From Enterovibrio coralii (GTDB lineage: Bacteria > Pseudomonadota > Gammaproteobacteria > Enterobacterales > Vibrionaceae), in contig NZ_LNTY01000034.1 in assembly GCF_001559595.1 (NCBI RefSeq), positions 434,001-498,000 of the forward strand: a stretch of 64,000 nucleotides of DNA. The letters are read 5' to 3'. Positions 1 through 11,461 of the stretch are shown here, piece after piece. Position numbers and translations under genes: made by a program. A model generated the notes under the pieces. The model saw nothing but the letters and a program-made list of their open reading frames with translations, ran no database searches and was not told the DNA's origin. Within the stretch, counting starts at the first letter, position 1. Each line of letters starts with the position of its first letter.

Positions 1-136
1 CACCTACCGTATTGCCTTTGAAGGCGGTGGTGGTCAGGACTTTGGCCTAGCGGGTGCCATTGCAACCCTGATCTTCCTGATGGTTAGCGGTATGGCACTG
101 TTAAACCTGAAATTTACCAAGCTGTCCCAGGATTAA
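1..136 (+). CDS. malF: MalF, maltose/maltodextrin ABC permease (3' end only)
   Basis: Only the last 44 codons are inside the window, read in the frame that begins at base 2 and ends with TAA at 134-136. The translated tail has a final hydrophobic membrane segment ([17 protein letters not shown]) followed by a short cytoplasmic end (KFTKLSQD), as expected for the C-terminus of MalF, one of the two inner-membrane permeases of the MalEFGK2 importer. malG starts 11 bp downstream with its Shine-Dalgarno sequence (AAGGAG) overlapping the malF stop, so the two are almost certainly one transcript. The identification leans on the malG neighbour because so little is visible. Confidence 0.8.
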   Translation, partial: TYRIAFEGGGGQDFGLAGAIATLIFLMVSGMALLNLKFTKLSQD

Positions 137-147
137 GGAGTACCGCC

Positions 148-1038
148 ATGCCTATGGTTCAATCAAAATCTCTGAAATACCGTGTTTGGGCAACGCATGC
201 CGGATTGTGCGTGTTTCTGTCCCTCATCCTGTTCCCTATGCTGATGATCATTGCTATCTCATTGCGTGAGGGCAATTTCGCTAGCGGTGAGCTTATCCCA
301 AGCAACCCAACACTGGACCACTGGCGCTTGGCACTGGGGCTTGATGTGACCAACGCCGATGGCAGTGTTACACCGCCGCCTTTCCCTGTGCTGTTGTGGC
401 TGTGGAACACGGTGAAAATTGCGGGTATCACGTCACTGATCATCGTTTGTATGTCCACCACCAGTGCGTACGCGTTTGCCCGCCTTCGCTTTAAAGGCAA
501 GGGCAACATTCTGAAAGCCATGATGATTTTCCAGATGTTCCCGGCTGTATTGGGCCTGGTCGCGATTTACGCTCTGTTTGACCGTCTCGGCCAGTACATC
601 CCCTTCCTTGGCCTCAATACCCATGGCGGGCTTATCTTCTCCTATCTTGGAGGGATTGCCCTGCACGTTTGGACTATCAAAGGGTACTTCGAAACCATTG
701 ATGGGTCATTGGAAGAAGCAGCAGCATTGGACGGTGCAACACCTTGGCAGGCATTCCGTTTGGTATTGTTGCCGCTGTCTGTACCTATCCTTGCGGTGGT
801 CTTCATCCTGTCGTTCATCGGTGTGGTGACAGAAGTGCCTGTCGCATCACTGCTGCTGACTGACGTAAACAGCTACACACTGGCTGTCGGTATGCAGCAA
901 TACCTGTACCCGCAAAACTACCTGTGGGGTGACTTTGCCGCTGCAGCTGTATTGTCAGCAATGCCTATCACTATCGTCTTTTTGCTGGCTCAGAAATTCC
1001 TGGTTGGCGGCCTAACATCAGGTGGCGTGAAAGGTTAA
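148..1038 (+). CDS. malG: MalG, maltose/maltodextrin ABC transporter permease
   Basis: This 296-residue inner-membrane permease of the maltose/maltodextrin ABC importer matches the usual MalG length. An N-terminal membrane anchor (about residues 14-36) is followed by a periplasmic loop and five further hydrophobic segments. The EAA loop, which docks onto the MalK ATPase, is visible as [23 protein letters not shown] around residues 188-210. The ATG at 148 is chosen because AAGGAG at 135-140 lies seven bases upstream; an internal ATG at 154 is possible. malF is directly upstream and a strong terminator follows at 1049-1079. The matching malK is not in the window. Confidence 0.95.
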   Translation: MPMVQSKSLKYRVWATHAGLCVFLSLILFPMLMIIAISLREGNFASGELIPSNPTLDHWRLALGLDVTNADGSVTPPPFPVLLWLWNTVKIAGITSLIIVCMSTTSAYAFARLRFKGKGNILKAMMIFQMFPAVLGLVAIYALFDRLGQYIPFLGLNTHGGLIFSYLGGIALHVWTIKGYFETIDGSLEEAAALDGATPWQAFRLVLLPLSVPILAVVFILSFIGVVTEVPVASLLLTDVNSYTLAVGMQQYLYPQNYLWGDFAAAAVLSAMPITIVFLLAQKFLVGGLTSGGVKG

Positions 1039-1048
1039 GTTGATATTT

Positions 1049-1079
1049 AAATGCCCAGCGAAAAGTTGGGCATTTTTTC
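1049..1079 (+). terminator. Rho-independent terminator after malG
   Basis: The stem AATGCCCA / TGGGCATT is followed by a run of T residues. It closes the malFG transcript before the GH36 gene. Confidence 0.85.
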
Positions 1080-1092
1080 TTGAGTAAATGCG

Positions 1093-2811
1093 ATGAAAAA
1101 TAACACCCTACATTCGTATCATTTGCTGTCGGATGCATTAATAGAATCATGTAACAATAATCAAATTTCATTTAAATCGAATATAGATAAAGAATTATCC
1201 ATTCCTGATTATTTTAAAATGGTCAGGTTTGAAAAGAAATTTGATGAAGGTTGTCGTGTTATTGGTGATGGTTTTCAAATGCTGTGTCAAACAACGGGCT
1301 CTATAAATAAAAGTGAACCTGTTGGCCGCTGTCCGGATAATAATGAGAGTTATCGGATATATGGCAAAGAAGATAATCAGCGATATTATAATTATTTGGT
1401 TATTGAAGAAAACGATGGCTACACCCTGTTCGGTTTTACCTCCTGTCGCCGATTTGCTGGTTTCTTTGAGTTTTCAGACGGGCAGGTAACTGCGATTCTT
1501 GACGGTGAAAATATCACCCTCGAACCTGGCGAAAACATGCTTGAATCCGTTGCGGTTTTCGAAGGTGAAACGCTCGCAGAGGTCCATGAGCAATTCGCTG
1601 CGGCCATTGCTATCAATCATCCGCCGAGGGCCCATGTGAGTGATGCAGCACCGATTGGCTGGTGCTCTTGGTATGCCTACTACGCCAGTGTCTCCGCCGA
1701 TGATATCAGCACCAACCTCGACCAAATGACCAGTGATCTCAAGGATATTGAATGGGTATTGCTGGATGATGGCTACCAAGCCTTTATGGGCGACTGGCTG
1801 ACACCTTCAGAGCGTTTCACCGGTGGTGTAAAAGCCGTGATTGAAGGTATCAAAGCGCGGGGTAAAAGGCCTGCTATCTGGATGGCCCCTTTTATTGCTG
1901 AGCCAGGGTCTGCTTTGTTCCGTGAACATCCGGAATGGTTCGTGCGCTCCGAAACTGGCGAAACACTGAAAGCGGAAGACATTACCTATGGCGGCTGGCG
2001 CTGTCTGCCATGGTTGATGCTGGATACTAGCCAGAAAGCCGTTTGCGACTACCTGACCCAAACGGTAAAAACCATGCGTGATGAGTGGGGTGTAGAGCTG
2101 TTCAAGCTGGATGCCAACTATTGGGGGGCACTAAAAGGCAAACGTGCCAACCCACAGGTGACAGGCGTAGAAGCCTATCGACTGGGTATGGAAGCGATTG
2201 CAAAAGGAGCGGGTGATGCCTGGCTGCTGGGGTGTAACGCGCCGATGTGGCCATCCCTAGGCATGGTAGATGCGATGCGCGTCTCCGACGATGTTGAGCG
2301 TGTGCCGCACCGTTTCAGTCAAATTGCCCGCGAGAGTTTTTTCCGCAGTTGGCAGCACCAGCGCCTTTGGCATATCGACCCGGATTGTGTCACTCTGACC
2401 GACATTCCTGGGCAGGAAACTGACGACGCTGCGTACCGATACCATCGTGATGCAGTCGCTGCTGTCGGTGGCTTGCTACTTTCTGGCGATCCACTGGCAG
2501 AGTTGGATAGCTTCGCCAGAGCTTCTTTCACCCGGCTTATCCAGCGCAGTCAGCTTACCTCTTTACCTGTGCAGTTTACAGACTTGTCGCTCAACTACGG
2601 CAAACTGGTGCTTGAAAGTGGCGATACGCTGCATGCTGTCATTACTTATCTCAAGGAAAGCTGGGAGCCGGTGAGCGTCACTTTGCAAAGTGATATCGCC
2701 GCAGACTGGTTTGATTACTGGAGCGGCGAGAAATTAAATCTGGAACCGCAAAACTTCTGGGTAATTAATTTGTCTTCAGAGAACCGAAGTCAATTAGTTA
2801 TTAGTAAGTAA
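1093..2811 (+). CDS. GH36-family glycosidase (alpha-galactosidase-like)
   Basis: The 572-residue protein has the GH36 (clan GH-D) barrel: GWCSWYAYY near residue 190, LLDDGYQ near 220, PAIWMAPF near 260, the nucleophile motif FKLDANYWG near 340, and the acid/base region MRVSDDVE near 396. Family members act on alpha-galactosides or alpha-GalNAc; the substrate here cannot be read from sequence. There is no signal peptide, so the enzyme should be cytoplasmic. It is shorter than typical GH36 enzymes (about 700 residues), mainly because the N-terminal beta-sandwich is reduced. The first 110 or so codons (1093-1420) and the last 25 codons are strikingly AT-rich compared with the GC-rich barrel, which suggests a mosaic origin. 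It sits between malG and the pullulanase gene, behind malG's terminator, so it probably has its own promoter. Confidence 0.85.
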   Translation: MKNNTLHSYHLLSDALIESCNNNQISFKSNIDKELSIPDYFKMVRFEKKFDEGCRVIGDGFQMLCQTTGSINKSEPVGRCPDNNESYRIYGKEDNQRYYNYLVIEENDGYTLFGFTSCRRFAGFFEFSDGQVTAILDGENITLEPGENMLESVAVFEGETLAEVHEQFAAAIAINHPPRAHVSDAAPIGWCSWYAYYASVSADDISTNLDQMTSDLKDIEWVLLDDGYQAFMGDWLTPSERFTGGVKAVIEGIKARGKRPAIWMAPFIAEPGSALFREHPEWFVRSETGETLKAEDITYGGWRCLPWLMLDTSQKAVCDYLTQTVKTMRDEWGVELFKLDANYWGALKGKRANPQVTGVEAYRLGMEAIAKGAGDAWLLGCNAPMWPSLGMVDAMRVSDDVERVPHRFSQIARESFFRSWQHQRLWHIDPDCVTLTDIPGQETDDAAYRYHRDAVAAVGGLLLSGDPLAELDSFARASFTRLIQRSQLTSLPVQFTDLSLNYGKLVLESGDTLHAVITYLKESWEPVSVTLQSDIAADWFDYWSGEKLNLEPQNFWVINLSSENRSQLVISK

Positions 2812-2856
2812 AACCCATAACTAAAAGCCATCGATTTAATAGGGTGGTTTTTTTGT
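2810..2856 (+). terminator. Weak terminator-like hairpin after the GH36 gene
   Basis: AAAACC and GGTTTT flank a loop of about 30 bases and are followed by a run of T. The long loop makes this only a weak candidate. Confidence 0.3.
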
Positions 2857-2995
2857 TTTACTTAATCATTGTGTTTCATTTTCAATATTTGGCATGCCAT
2901 CACACTCTGCGCAAAGCGAATAAATAAATCGTATGTAAGAATTCTATCGACAATAAATAACTTCGACCCTCTGCGTATTGTTTTAAGGATGTGCA

Positions 2996-5900
2996 ATGCC
3001 CAAATTTAGAATTTCAAAACTGGCAGCAGCAATGACAATTATTTCAACCGTATCCCTCTCTGGTTGTGGCGCGTTTTCCGAAAGCGAAAAATCACCCAAC
3101 ACAGGCTTACCTGCACCGAGTCACCTACGTGTGTATTTAAATATGCTGAAAGGTGATTATCAGCATGACACTTCACGTCTGGAATACCGACAAGTGTTCG
3201 GCCTACAAAGGGGCAGACACAGATTGGAACCGTGGCCTGCAATTCGACGGTGTGGATGACGCATATGGCGCGTATTGGGATCTGCCTATTCATGATTCAG
3301 CCCAAGGTTGCATCAACTTCATTCCGCACCGGGGCGATGAAAAACCGTTGCCACAGGATGCAAAGGCTTATATCGAAGAAGCCGCGAAAACTGGTTTTCG
3401 CGTATTTACCTTCAAAGGCGATGGCAATGTTTACTACGAACCGCTGGAACTGCCGCCGCTGAACTTGGCGGGTGCAACGGCGCACTGGGTGGACGTGCAA
3501 ACATTGCTGACACCTGCCGATGTAACCCATGTTGAACTGTATCAGTCGTTCACAGGCAAGGTGAATATCTCCGGGGATGAGATTTCAGGCTTTGATAAAA
3601 AGCTCGATGCAACGGCCAACGCAGAAAGCCGCTGGCAATCAAGATTCCCTCACCTTGGAGGCATGGCAAGCTGGCACCTGCCGCTGACCAATGACGATGC
3701 AAAATCCTTGCTCAAAGGACAGTTGGTTGCCGTAGCGAAAAACGCTGAAGGCAGGATTGTGTCAGCCACTCAGGTACAATTTGCCGGCGTGCTGGATACC
3801 CTGTACGTCGAAAACGGTACGGCGAATGACGACAGCTTGATGTACGGCGCAACCGTCACCACTGGCAAAACGGCCTTCAGGTTATGGGCACCCACAGCGC
3901 AGTCAGTCAGCCTTGTCCGTTACAACAACCACAAGACCAAAACTGACACTATCCCAATGCAGTTTGATGCCCAGTCCGGCAGCTGGTTTGTCGAAACAGA
4001 CAAACTGGGTCATGGCGATTTCTACCGCTACAACATGACGGCGTACCATCCGGCGGTCAACGAAGTACGCAACTATGAAGTGACAGACCCTTATTCACTC
4101 AGTCTCTCGACAAACTCGACATTCAGTCAGGTGGTTGATCTAAACCATCCTGATCTTAAACCGACTGGCTGGGATGCGCTGCAAAGCCCGCATAGCCAGC
4201 AAAACCCTGCCAAGATGGTGATTTATGAGTCACACATCCGCGATCTTTCTGCGCTGGACGCTTCTGTTTCTGATGCGCATCGGGGCAAATTCAAGGCACT
4301 GACCGAAACCGCGTCTACACCGGTAAAACACCTGACATCACTGGCACAGAGTGGCGTAACACACCTGCACTTGTTGCCCGTGTTTGACATCGTTTCAGTG
4401 AACGAAGACCCGGCGAAAGTGATCGATATTCACCAACCATTCTGCCGCCTATGCGACATCAATCCGACTGTGAAAAACAGCGAATTCGCATCCTATTGCA
4501 ACAGCGGAAAAACCGTCGCGGAAGTGTTTGAAATCCTTAAGGTAGGTGATGGTCCGGATTCGCCGCTGGTGCAGAAACTTAACCGACTGGTTGCAGGTCA
4601 CGACAGCTTCAATTGGGGTTACGACCCTTATCACTACACGGCACCGGAAGGTTCGTACTCAACCCAGCCTGATGGCATGACGCGTATCCGAGAGTTCCGT
4701 GAAATGGTCATGAGCATCAAACAGAATATCGGCATGAACGTCATCATGGACGTGGTTTACAACCATACCAATGCGGTTGGCCCAGATGCGGAACACTCGG
4801 TGCTGGATAAGGTGGTGCCTTGGTACTACCAACGCCTGAACACCGAGTCAGGCGCTGTGGAAACGTCAACCTGTTGTTCAAACACAGCACCGGAAAACGC
4901 CATGATGGGACGACTGATCCGTGATTCGCTGGTGGTGTGGTCGAAAGACTACAGAGTGGATGCGTTCCGTTTTGATTTGATGGGTCACCACCCGAAAGCG
5001 CAGATCTTGGAAGCGCGTGAAGCGGTGCGTCAGGTGAATCCGGATACCTATTTCTACGGTGAAGGCTGGAACTTCGGTGAAGTTGCTAACAACACCCGTT
5101 TCGAACAGGCGATTCAGGGCAACATGGCAGGAACCGGTGTAGGGACCTTCTCCGATCGTTTGCGTGATGCGGTGCGCGGCGGTGGTCCGTTTGACGGCGG
5201 TGACGCGCTACGAGCCAATCAGGGCTTTGGTAACGGCGCCTTTGTGATGCCAAACGAAATGAATGGCGTCAGCCGTGAAACCGCGCTGCACAGTACCGAT
5301 CTGGTTCGCCTTGGTATGGCTGGCAACCTGAAAAGCTATGAATTGACCACCCACACCGGTGAGCGGAAACGCGGTGAGCAAATCGACTACAACGGCCAGC
5401 CAGCGGGTTATGCTGAGCAGCCGACCGAAGTGCAGAACTATGTTTCCAAGCACGATAACCAGACGCTGTGGGACAACAACCAGTACAAGATCCCATACGA
5501 CGCACCACTCGATATCCGCGTGCGCATGCAGACGGTGTCACTGGCTACCGCGATGTTGGGGCAGGGCGTGCCGTTCACCCATCAGGGTGTTGAATTGCTG
5601 CGTTCCAAATCCATGCAACGAGATTCGTACGACTCTGGTGACTGGTACAACCTAGTGGACTACAGCCTGCAAGACAACAACTGGAACAAAGGCCTGCCAC
5701 GCGAAGACAAAGACGGCCCGAACTACGGCATGATCAATACAGTGATTGAAGGCCATGGCGACAACGCCAAGCCGGGTCACACAGAGATGCAGACCATGGT
5801 CAGTTATTACAAAGAGCTGGCAAGTCTTCGCGCCCATTACCCGCTTATTACTCTGGGCAGTGCAGACGACGTGCTACGTCGTGTCGGCTTCCTCAATACT

Positions 5901-6197
5901 GGGCCTTCGCAAACGGCCGGACTGGTAGTGATGACGATTGATAACGGCATCAACGCGGGTGACGACCTCGACAGCAATGTAGACGGTCTGGTGGTGGTGA
6001 TTAACGCCTCGCCGGAACATCATCGGATGGAGATTGGGCAATCCGGTCTTACACTCAGCGCGAAGCACACCAGTGACCTGAAAGGGGATGCGCGTGTGGA
6101 TGGTACCGCGATTGTGGTTCCTGCTTGGACGCCAGCCGTGTTCGAGCTAACCCGCAATGGCAGCCGTGGCGCGGGTATTCCACCTGTGGCGAACTGA
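2996..6197 (+). CDS. pulA: Lipoprotein type I pullulanase (GH13), frame broken near 3165
   Basis: This is a pullulanase that hydrolyses alpha-1,6 branch points of pullulan and starch. The N-terminus (MPKFRISKLAAAMTI...) ends in a lipobox, SLSGC, so the protein should be lipid-anchored. The body has the type I pullulanase signature FNWGYDPYHY, the GH13 motifs DVVYNHT, VDAFRFDLMG, GEGWNFG and SKHDNQTLWDN, and an N-terminal carbohydrate-binding stretch beginning TLHVWNTDKC. The signal-peptide segment is in the frame of 2996, while the rest reads from about 3165 in another frame. Removing one base (the C at about 3164) or adding two joins them as GDYQ-MTLHVWNTD, giving about 1066 residues, normal for the family. 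I treat it as one gene. AAGGATG precedes the ATG, and a terminator follows at 6226. Confidence 0.88.
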
Positions 6198-6225
6198 GAG
6201 TGAAACGCTGGACTAATTGAATGTC

Positions 6226-6258
6226 AGCACAGCCTTGAACTGGGGCTGTGCTTTTTCT
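6226..6258 (+). terminator. Rho-independent terminator after the pullulanase gene
   Basis: The arms AGCACAGCC and GGGCTGTGCT are followed by TTTTCTTTTTT. Confidence 0.8.
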
Positions 6259-6283
6259 TTTTTGATATTGAGGTGAATGGACG

Positions 6284-8139
6284 ATGAGCACACCTTTTCT
6301 TTATCACGGACAGGATTGTCACTGGGTGATCCCGTCACAGGATCTCCTGACCGTTCGTGTCGTAACAGAAGCCGATTTTGAACCGACCGCATTTTATGTG
6401 CGATGCGAGCCGGACAACGAGCAAAAACTGATTGCCATGAACGTGGTAAACACCAGCAGTGCCAACGCTTCTCGACTGAAAACCTGGCAGGCTGAGCTGC
6501 CACTTAACCGCGATAAACCCACTACTGTGTATTGCTTCAAAGCCGTACAGGGAAGCCACCAATGGTGGCTGCACGGAGAAGGGGTTTCGACCCGTGTGCC
6601 GGGACTGGAAAAGCAGTTCCGTTATAACGCCGAGCACCAGCCACCGGATTGGGTTAAACACCAAATCTTCTACCAGATATTTCCTGATCGTTTTGCTAAC
6701 GGAAACCCGTCAATCAGCGTGAAAGACGGTGAATATTGTTTGCAGGGCAGCGAAAAACCGACGTTGGTGAAGGCGTGGGGTGAGCCCGTGTATGAACATG
6801 GCACCAACGGTGCGTGCGAATTCTATGGTGGGGATTTGCAAGGGATCCGCGACAAACTGGATTACCTGCAGACATTGGGTGTCACTACCCTGTATCTGAA
6901 TCCGATTTTCACTGCACCTAGCAATCATAAATACGACACGTCAGATTACATCAATATCGACCCGCACCTAGGCACCAATGAAGAATTCGCGGAATTGGTG
7001 GCCGATCTTCACCAGCGCGGAATGAAAATCGTGTTGGATGCGGTATTCAACCACACCTCTTTAAACCACCCATGGTTTGATGGTTTTGAGCGCGGTGAAG
7101 ATGGCCTCGGGGCGTGGAAAAATCCCGCATCGCCTTACCGCGAGTATTATCAGTTTGACGGCGATTCCGACGAATACGTGGGCTGGAACGGTGTTAAAAG
7201 CTTGCCTAAGCTGAATTATCTCAATCAGGCGGTGCGGGACTATTTCTACCAAGGTGAAAATGCAGTGATCAAGCACTGGCTACGACCACCCTACGCGATT
7301 GATGGCTGGCGCTTTGATGTCATCCACATGCTGGGTGAAGGGGAAGGGGCGACCAACAACGCACACTATGTAAAAGCATTCCGTGAGTCGGCCAAGTCTG
7401 TTAATCAGGATTGCTATGTGCTGGGCGAGCACTTTTTTGAAGCTACCCAATGGTTGCAGGGCGATCAGGAAGATGGTGCGATGAACTACTATGGCTTTGC
7501 GCATCCGGTTCGTGCCTTCTTTACTGGACTGGATATCTCGTTCCACCCTTGTCACCTAGACGCTGAAACGTTCGCGGCATGCTGAGGGAAGCCATGGCCA
7601 AAGTTCCGTGGCAGAACCAACTGACCCAACTTAACCAGCTAGACAGCCACGACACCATGCGATTCCTGACTATGGCGAACGGCGATGAAACCATATTAAA
7701 GAGTGCGCTGATGTTCCTGTTCTGTTGGGTAGGTGTCCCTTGCATTTACTACGGCACGGAAGTTGCGATGGAAGGAGGGCATGACCCGGATAACCGCCGC
7801 ACGTTCCCGTGGGAACAATTGGATAACCGCGCGGATATGGTCGCTTTCATCAATACCCTGACCACTCTACGCCTTGAATCCAACGCTCTGCAAAGTGGCA
7901 GCCTGCAATGGCTTTACACCAAAGGCGATGTGCTTGCATTTGCCCGGGTTTTGGGAGATGAGGTCGTGATGTGCGCAGTAAACCGTAGTGCAGAACCCGC
8001 CACTATTTCCCTGCCACTTTGGCAAACGGGCACCGCACAAACCTGTTTCCGTTCGCTGTTTGATGGACAGAGCGTGAACGTTAATGAGGGGGAGGTGACG
8101 ATGACGATTCAAGGGAAGTCAGCGCAGATTTTGTGGTAG
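6284..8139 (+). CDS. malZ: MalZ-type maltodextrin glucosidase (GH13), frame broken near 7580
   Basis: This cytoplasmic GH13 enzyme is of the maltodextrin glucosidase / neopullulanase type and releases glucose from short maltodextrins. It has an N-terminal beta domain (about 1-115), then the barrel opening HQIFYQIFPDRFANG, followed by DAVFNHTS, IDGWRFDVIH (nucleophile Asp), GEHFFEATQWLQGD (acid/base Glu) and LDSHDTMRF. The first frame stops at 7585, but the protein continues one frame over (LREAMAKVPWQNQLTQLNQLDSHD). One extra G in GCATGCTG would give the expected AAWLREA junction, and the restored product is about 618 residues, close to E. coli MalZ. There is no signal peptide. GAGGTG at 6271 serves as ribosome binding site. 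The gene follows the pullulanase gene, so secreted debranching and cytoplasmic trimming are encoded side by side. Confidence 0.88.
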
Positions 8140-8169
8140 CGGATTACTGAGAAATAGATGCCATAACCC

Positions 8170-8206
8170 AAAGGTCAATCAGATTACATGATTGGCCTTA
8201 TTTTCA
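8170..8206 (+). terminator. Rho-independent terminator after malZ
   Basis: The stem AAGGTCAATCA / TGATTGGCCTT (one G-U pair) is followed by ATTTTC. Confidence 0.7.
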
Positions 8207-8307
8207 TGTACTCGGTACTTTTCGTGGTTTCAGCGACCCGATTTATCTAAGGATAACTGAACGGTTAATTAACTCGGATTGAATGGCTGCTATCTGAGCG
8301 TGATAAG

Positions 8308-8346
8308 AAAAAAGCCCCAAGTGTCATCACTCGGGGCTTTGCGTTT
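8308..8346 (-). terminator. Terminator of the GH13 alpha-glucosidase gene
   Basis: A long stem is built from AAAGCCCC / GGGGCTTT with an inner AGTG / CACT. It has a T-run when read on the minus strand, directly beyond the minus-strand glucosidase stop at 8373. It may also stop plus-strand readthrough. Confidence 0.8.
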
Positions 8347-8372
8347 TTAGTACAGAACTTGTCTATCTGATC

Positions 8373-10142
<1,770 letters not shown>

Positions 10143-10222
10143 TTGGGTATAAAGGCCTCTCTCGTCACGAATTCGCAGAGTCTGCTGAAATTAGCGTCTT
10201 TCCAGACTGTGAGTTGCGTCAA

Positions 10223-11167
10223 ATGCCATTGTTGGAGCACACCGTGGATAAAAGCTATCGCCAGTTTCTGGCTGTCGCCGAGTCAGGCAGCATCAGCGCT
10301 GCTGCCGCTGAAATGAACCTCAGCCAGCCCACACTGACTGCCACTATTCGAAAGCTGGAAAGCCAGTTCGGTGTGCCACTGTTTGTGCGCAAATCTAAAG
10401 GGGTGGAACTCACGGAGTTTGGTGAGTTGCTGCGTGAACAGGCGCAGGAAATGGCGCGTCGGCACCAGCGTATGGTGGATAAAATGGCTGACTTGAAAGC
10501 GAGGCGAACCCAGAAAATCAAAATGGGGACGGGCGATGCGTGGTGGGAGTTGTTTATCAAGGATGTGGTAGAGGAATATACCCACAGTAATCCAGCGATT
10601 TCCGTCGACTTGGAATTCGGCAACCACCTCAAGCTCATGGATTTACTGCAACAAGGCCATATTGACCTTTTTATGGGACATGAAATTGTCGGGCTTTCGA
10701 GCCGCTGCGCGGTTTCCTTTCTGCCGGTATTCCAGGATGAAGAAGCCCTGTATGTGCGGGAAAACCACCCCTTGCTGATGAGCGCCAATCCGTTAGCGGA
10801 AGTGGGCTTGTATCCACTGCTTCGCGTGACACCGGATACCGAGTCTTACCGTCATCTTTTGGATGATATAGGTCCCAAGCAACGGGAAGCGCAAAGCAAA
10901 GGGCTGGGGGAGCGAATTGTCTATAACGTTGGGTCGCTTTCCGCCAGCATGGATATTTTACGCACCTTGCCAGCGGTGATGCCGTACCCCGCAAAAATGG
11001 CGGATTTCTTTGCCGAGCGTGGAATTGTCACCTTGCCGCGTGGGGACGCAAAGTATGGCTCGGGCCAGCGCGGAACAGTCGGGATTTATTATCATCATCA
11101 CGAACAGGGTGATCACCTTCACGCCTTACTCAAGCTCATTAGCGTGCGGGCAACGGCACTGAATTAA
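10223..11167 (+). CDS. LysR-family transcriptional regulator
   Basis: The 314-residue protein has the LysR layout: an N-terminal winged helix-turn-helix (FLAVAESGSISAAAAEMNLSQPTLTATIRKLE compressed to its typical spacing; about residues 12-65), a linker helix rich in Arg, Gln and Lys (about 70-95), and a periplasmic-binding-like effector domain from about 98 to the end. The ATG at 10223 is preferred to an upstream TTG at 10214. The gene faces away from the GH13 alpha-glucosidase gene and shares its 184-bp promoter region, so local control of that gene is the simplest role. The effector is unknown; an oligosaccharide is possible from context only. Confidence 0.85.
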   Translation: MPLLEHTVDKSYRQFLAVAESGSISAAAAEMNLSQPTLTATIRKLESQFGVPLFVRKSKGVELTEFGELLREQAQEMARRHQRMVDKMADLKARRTQKIKMGTGDAWWELFIKDVVEEYTHSNPAISVDLEFGNHLKLMDLLQQGHIDLFMGHEIVGLSSRCAVSFLPVFQDEEALYVRENHPLLMSANPLAEVGLYPLLRVTPDTESYRHLLDDIGPKQREAQSKGLGERIVYNVGSLSASMDILRTLPAVMPYPAKMADFFAERGIVTLPRGDAKYGSGQRGTVGIYYHHHEQGDHLHALLKLISVRATALN

Positions 11168-11182
11168 TTTTAACAAAAAATT

Positions 11183-11212
11183 AAGCACGGTTTTTTACAT
11201 CATCGCCGTGCT
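11183..11212. terminator. Hairpin after the LysR gene
   Basis: The stem AAGCACGG / CCGTGCTT lies just past the LysR stop. There is no T-run on the plus strand, so termination efficiency is uncertain. Confidence 0.4.
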
Positions 11213-11317
11213 TGTAGCACTGGCCCCACCTTCTGCCATCAGTTTTTCTTATAGCCTTGTCACGATTTTTTCGGCAATTACGCCCTCATTGTGTGATTGC
11301 CGATACACACTCATCAA

Positions 11318-11376
11318 CTCCTCCTTCCGGCTACGCCTCCCAACTACGCCCAACTATACCCAGAGGGTGGAGGATG
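11318..11376. promoter_or_regulatory. Possible MalT-box region upstream of lamB
   Basis: GTGGAGGATG at 11367-11376 matches the MalT box GGGGA(T/G)GAGG at 8 of 10 positions. A second, weaker inverted match (AAGGAGGAGT on the minus strand) lies at 11318-11327. Their position 85-145 bp upstream of lamB fits MalT activation, but the matches are loose. Confidence 0.35.
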
Positions 11377-11461
11377 TTGCGTAATCGCGTTCGCATAAAC
11401 ATGTGTCCCGAGACCAATTGGTTATTTAAAAAAACAAATAACATTGAAAAGGGACATAAAA

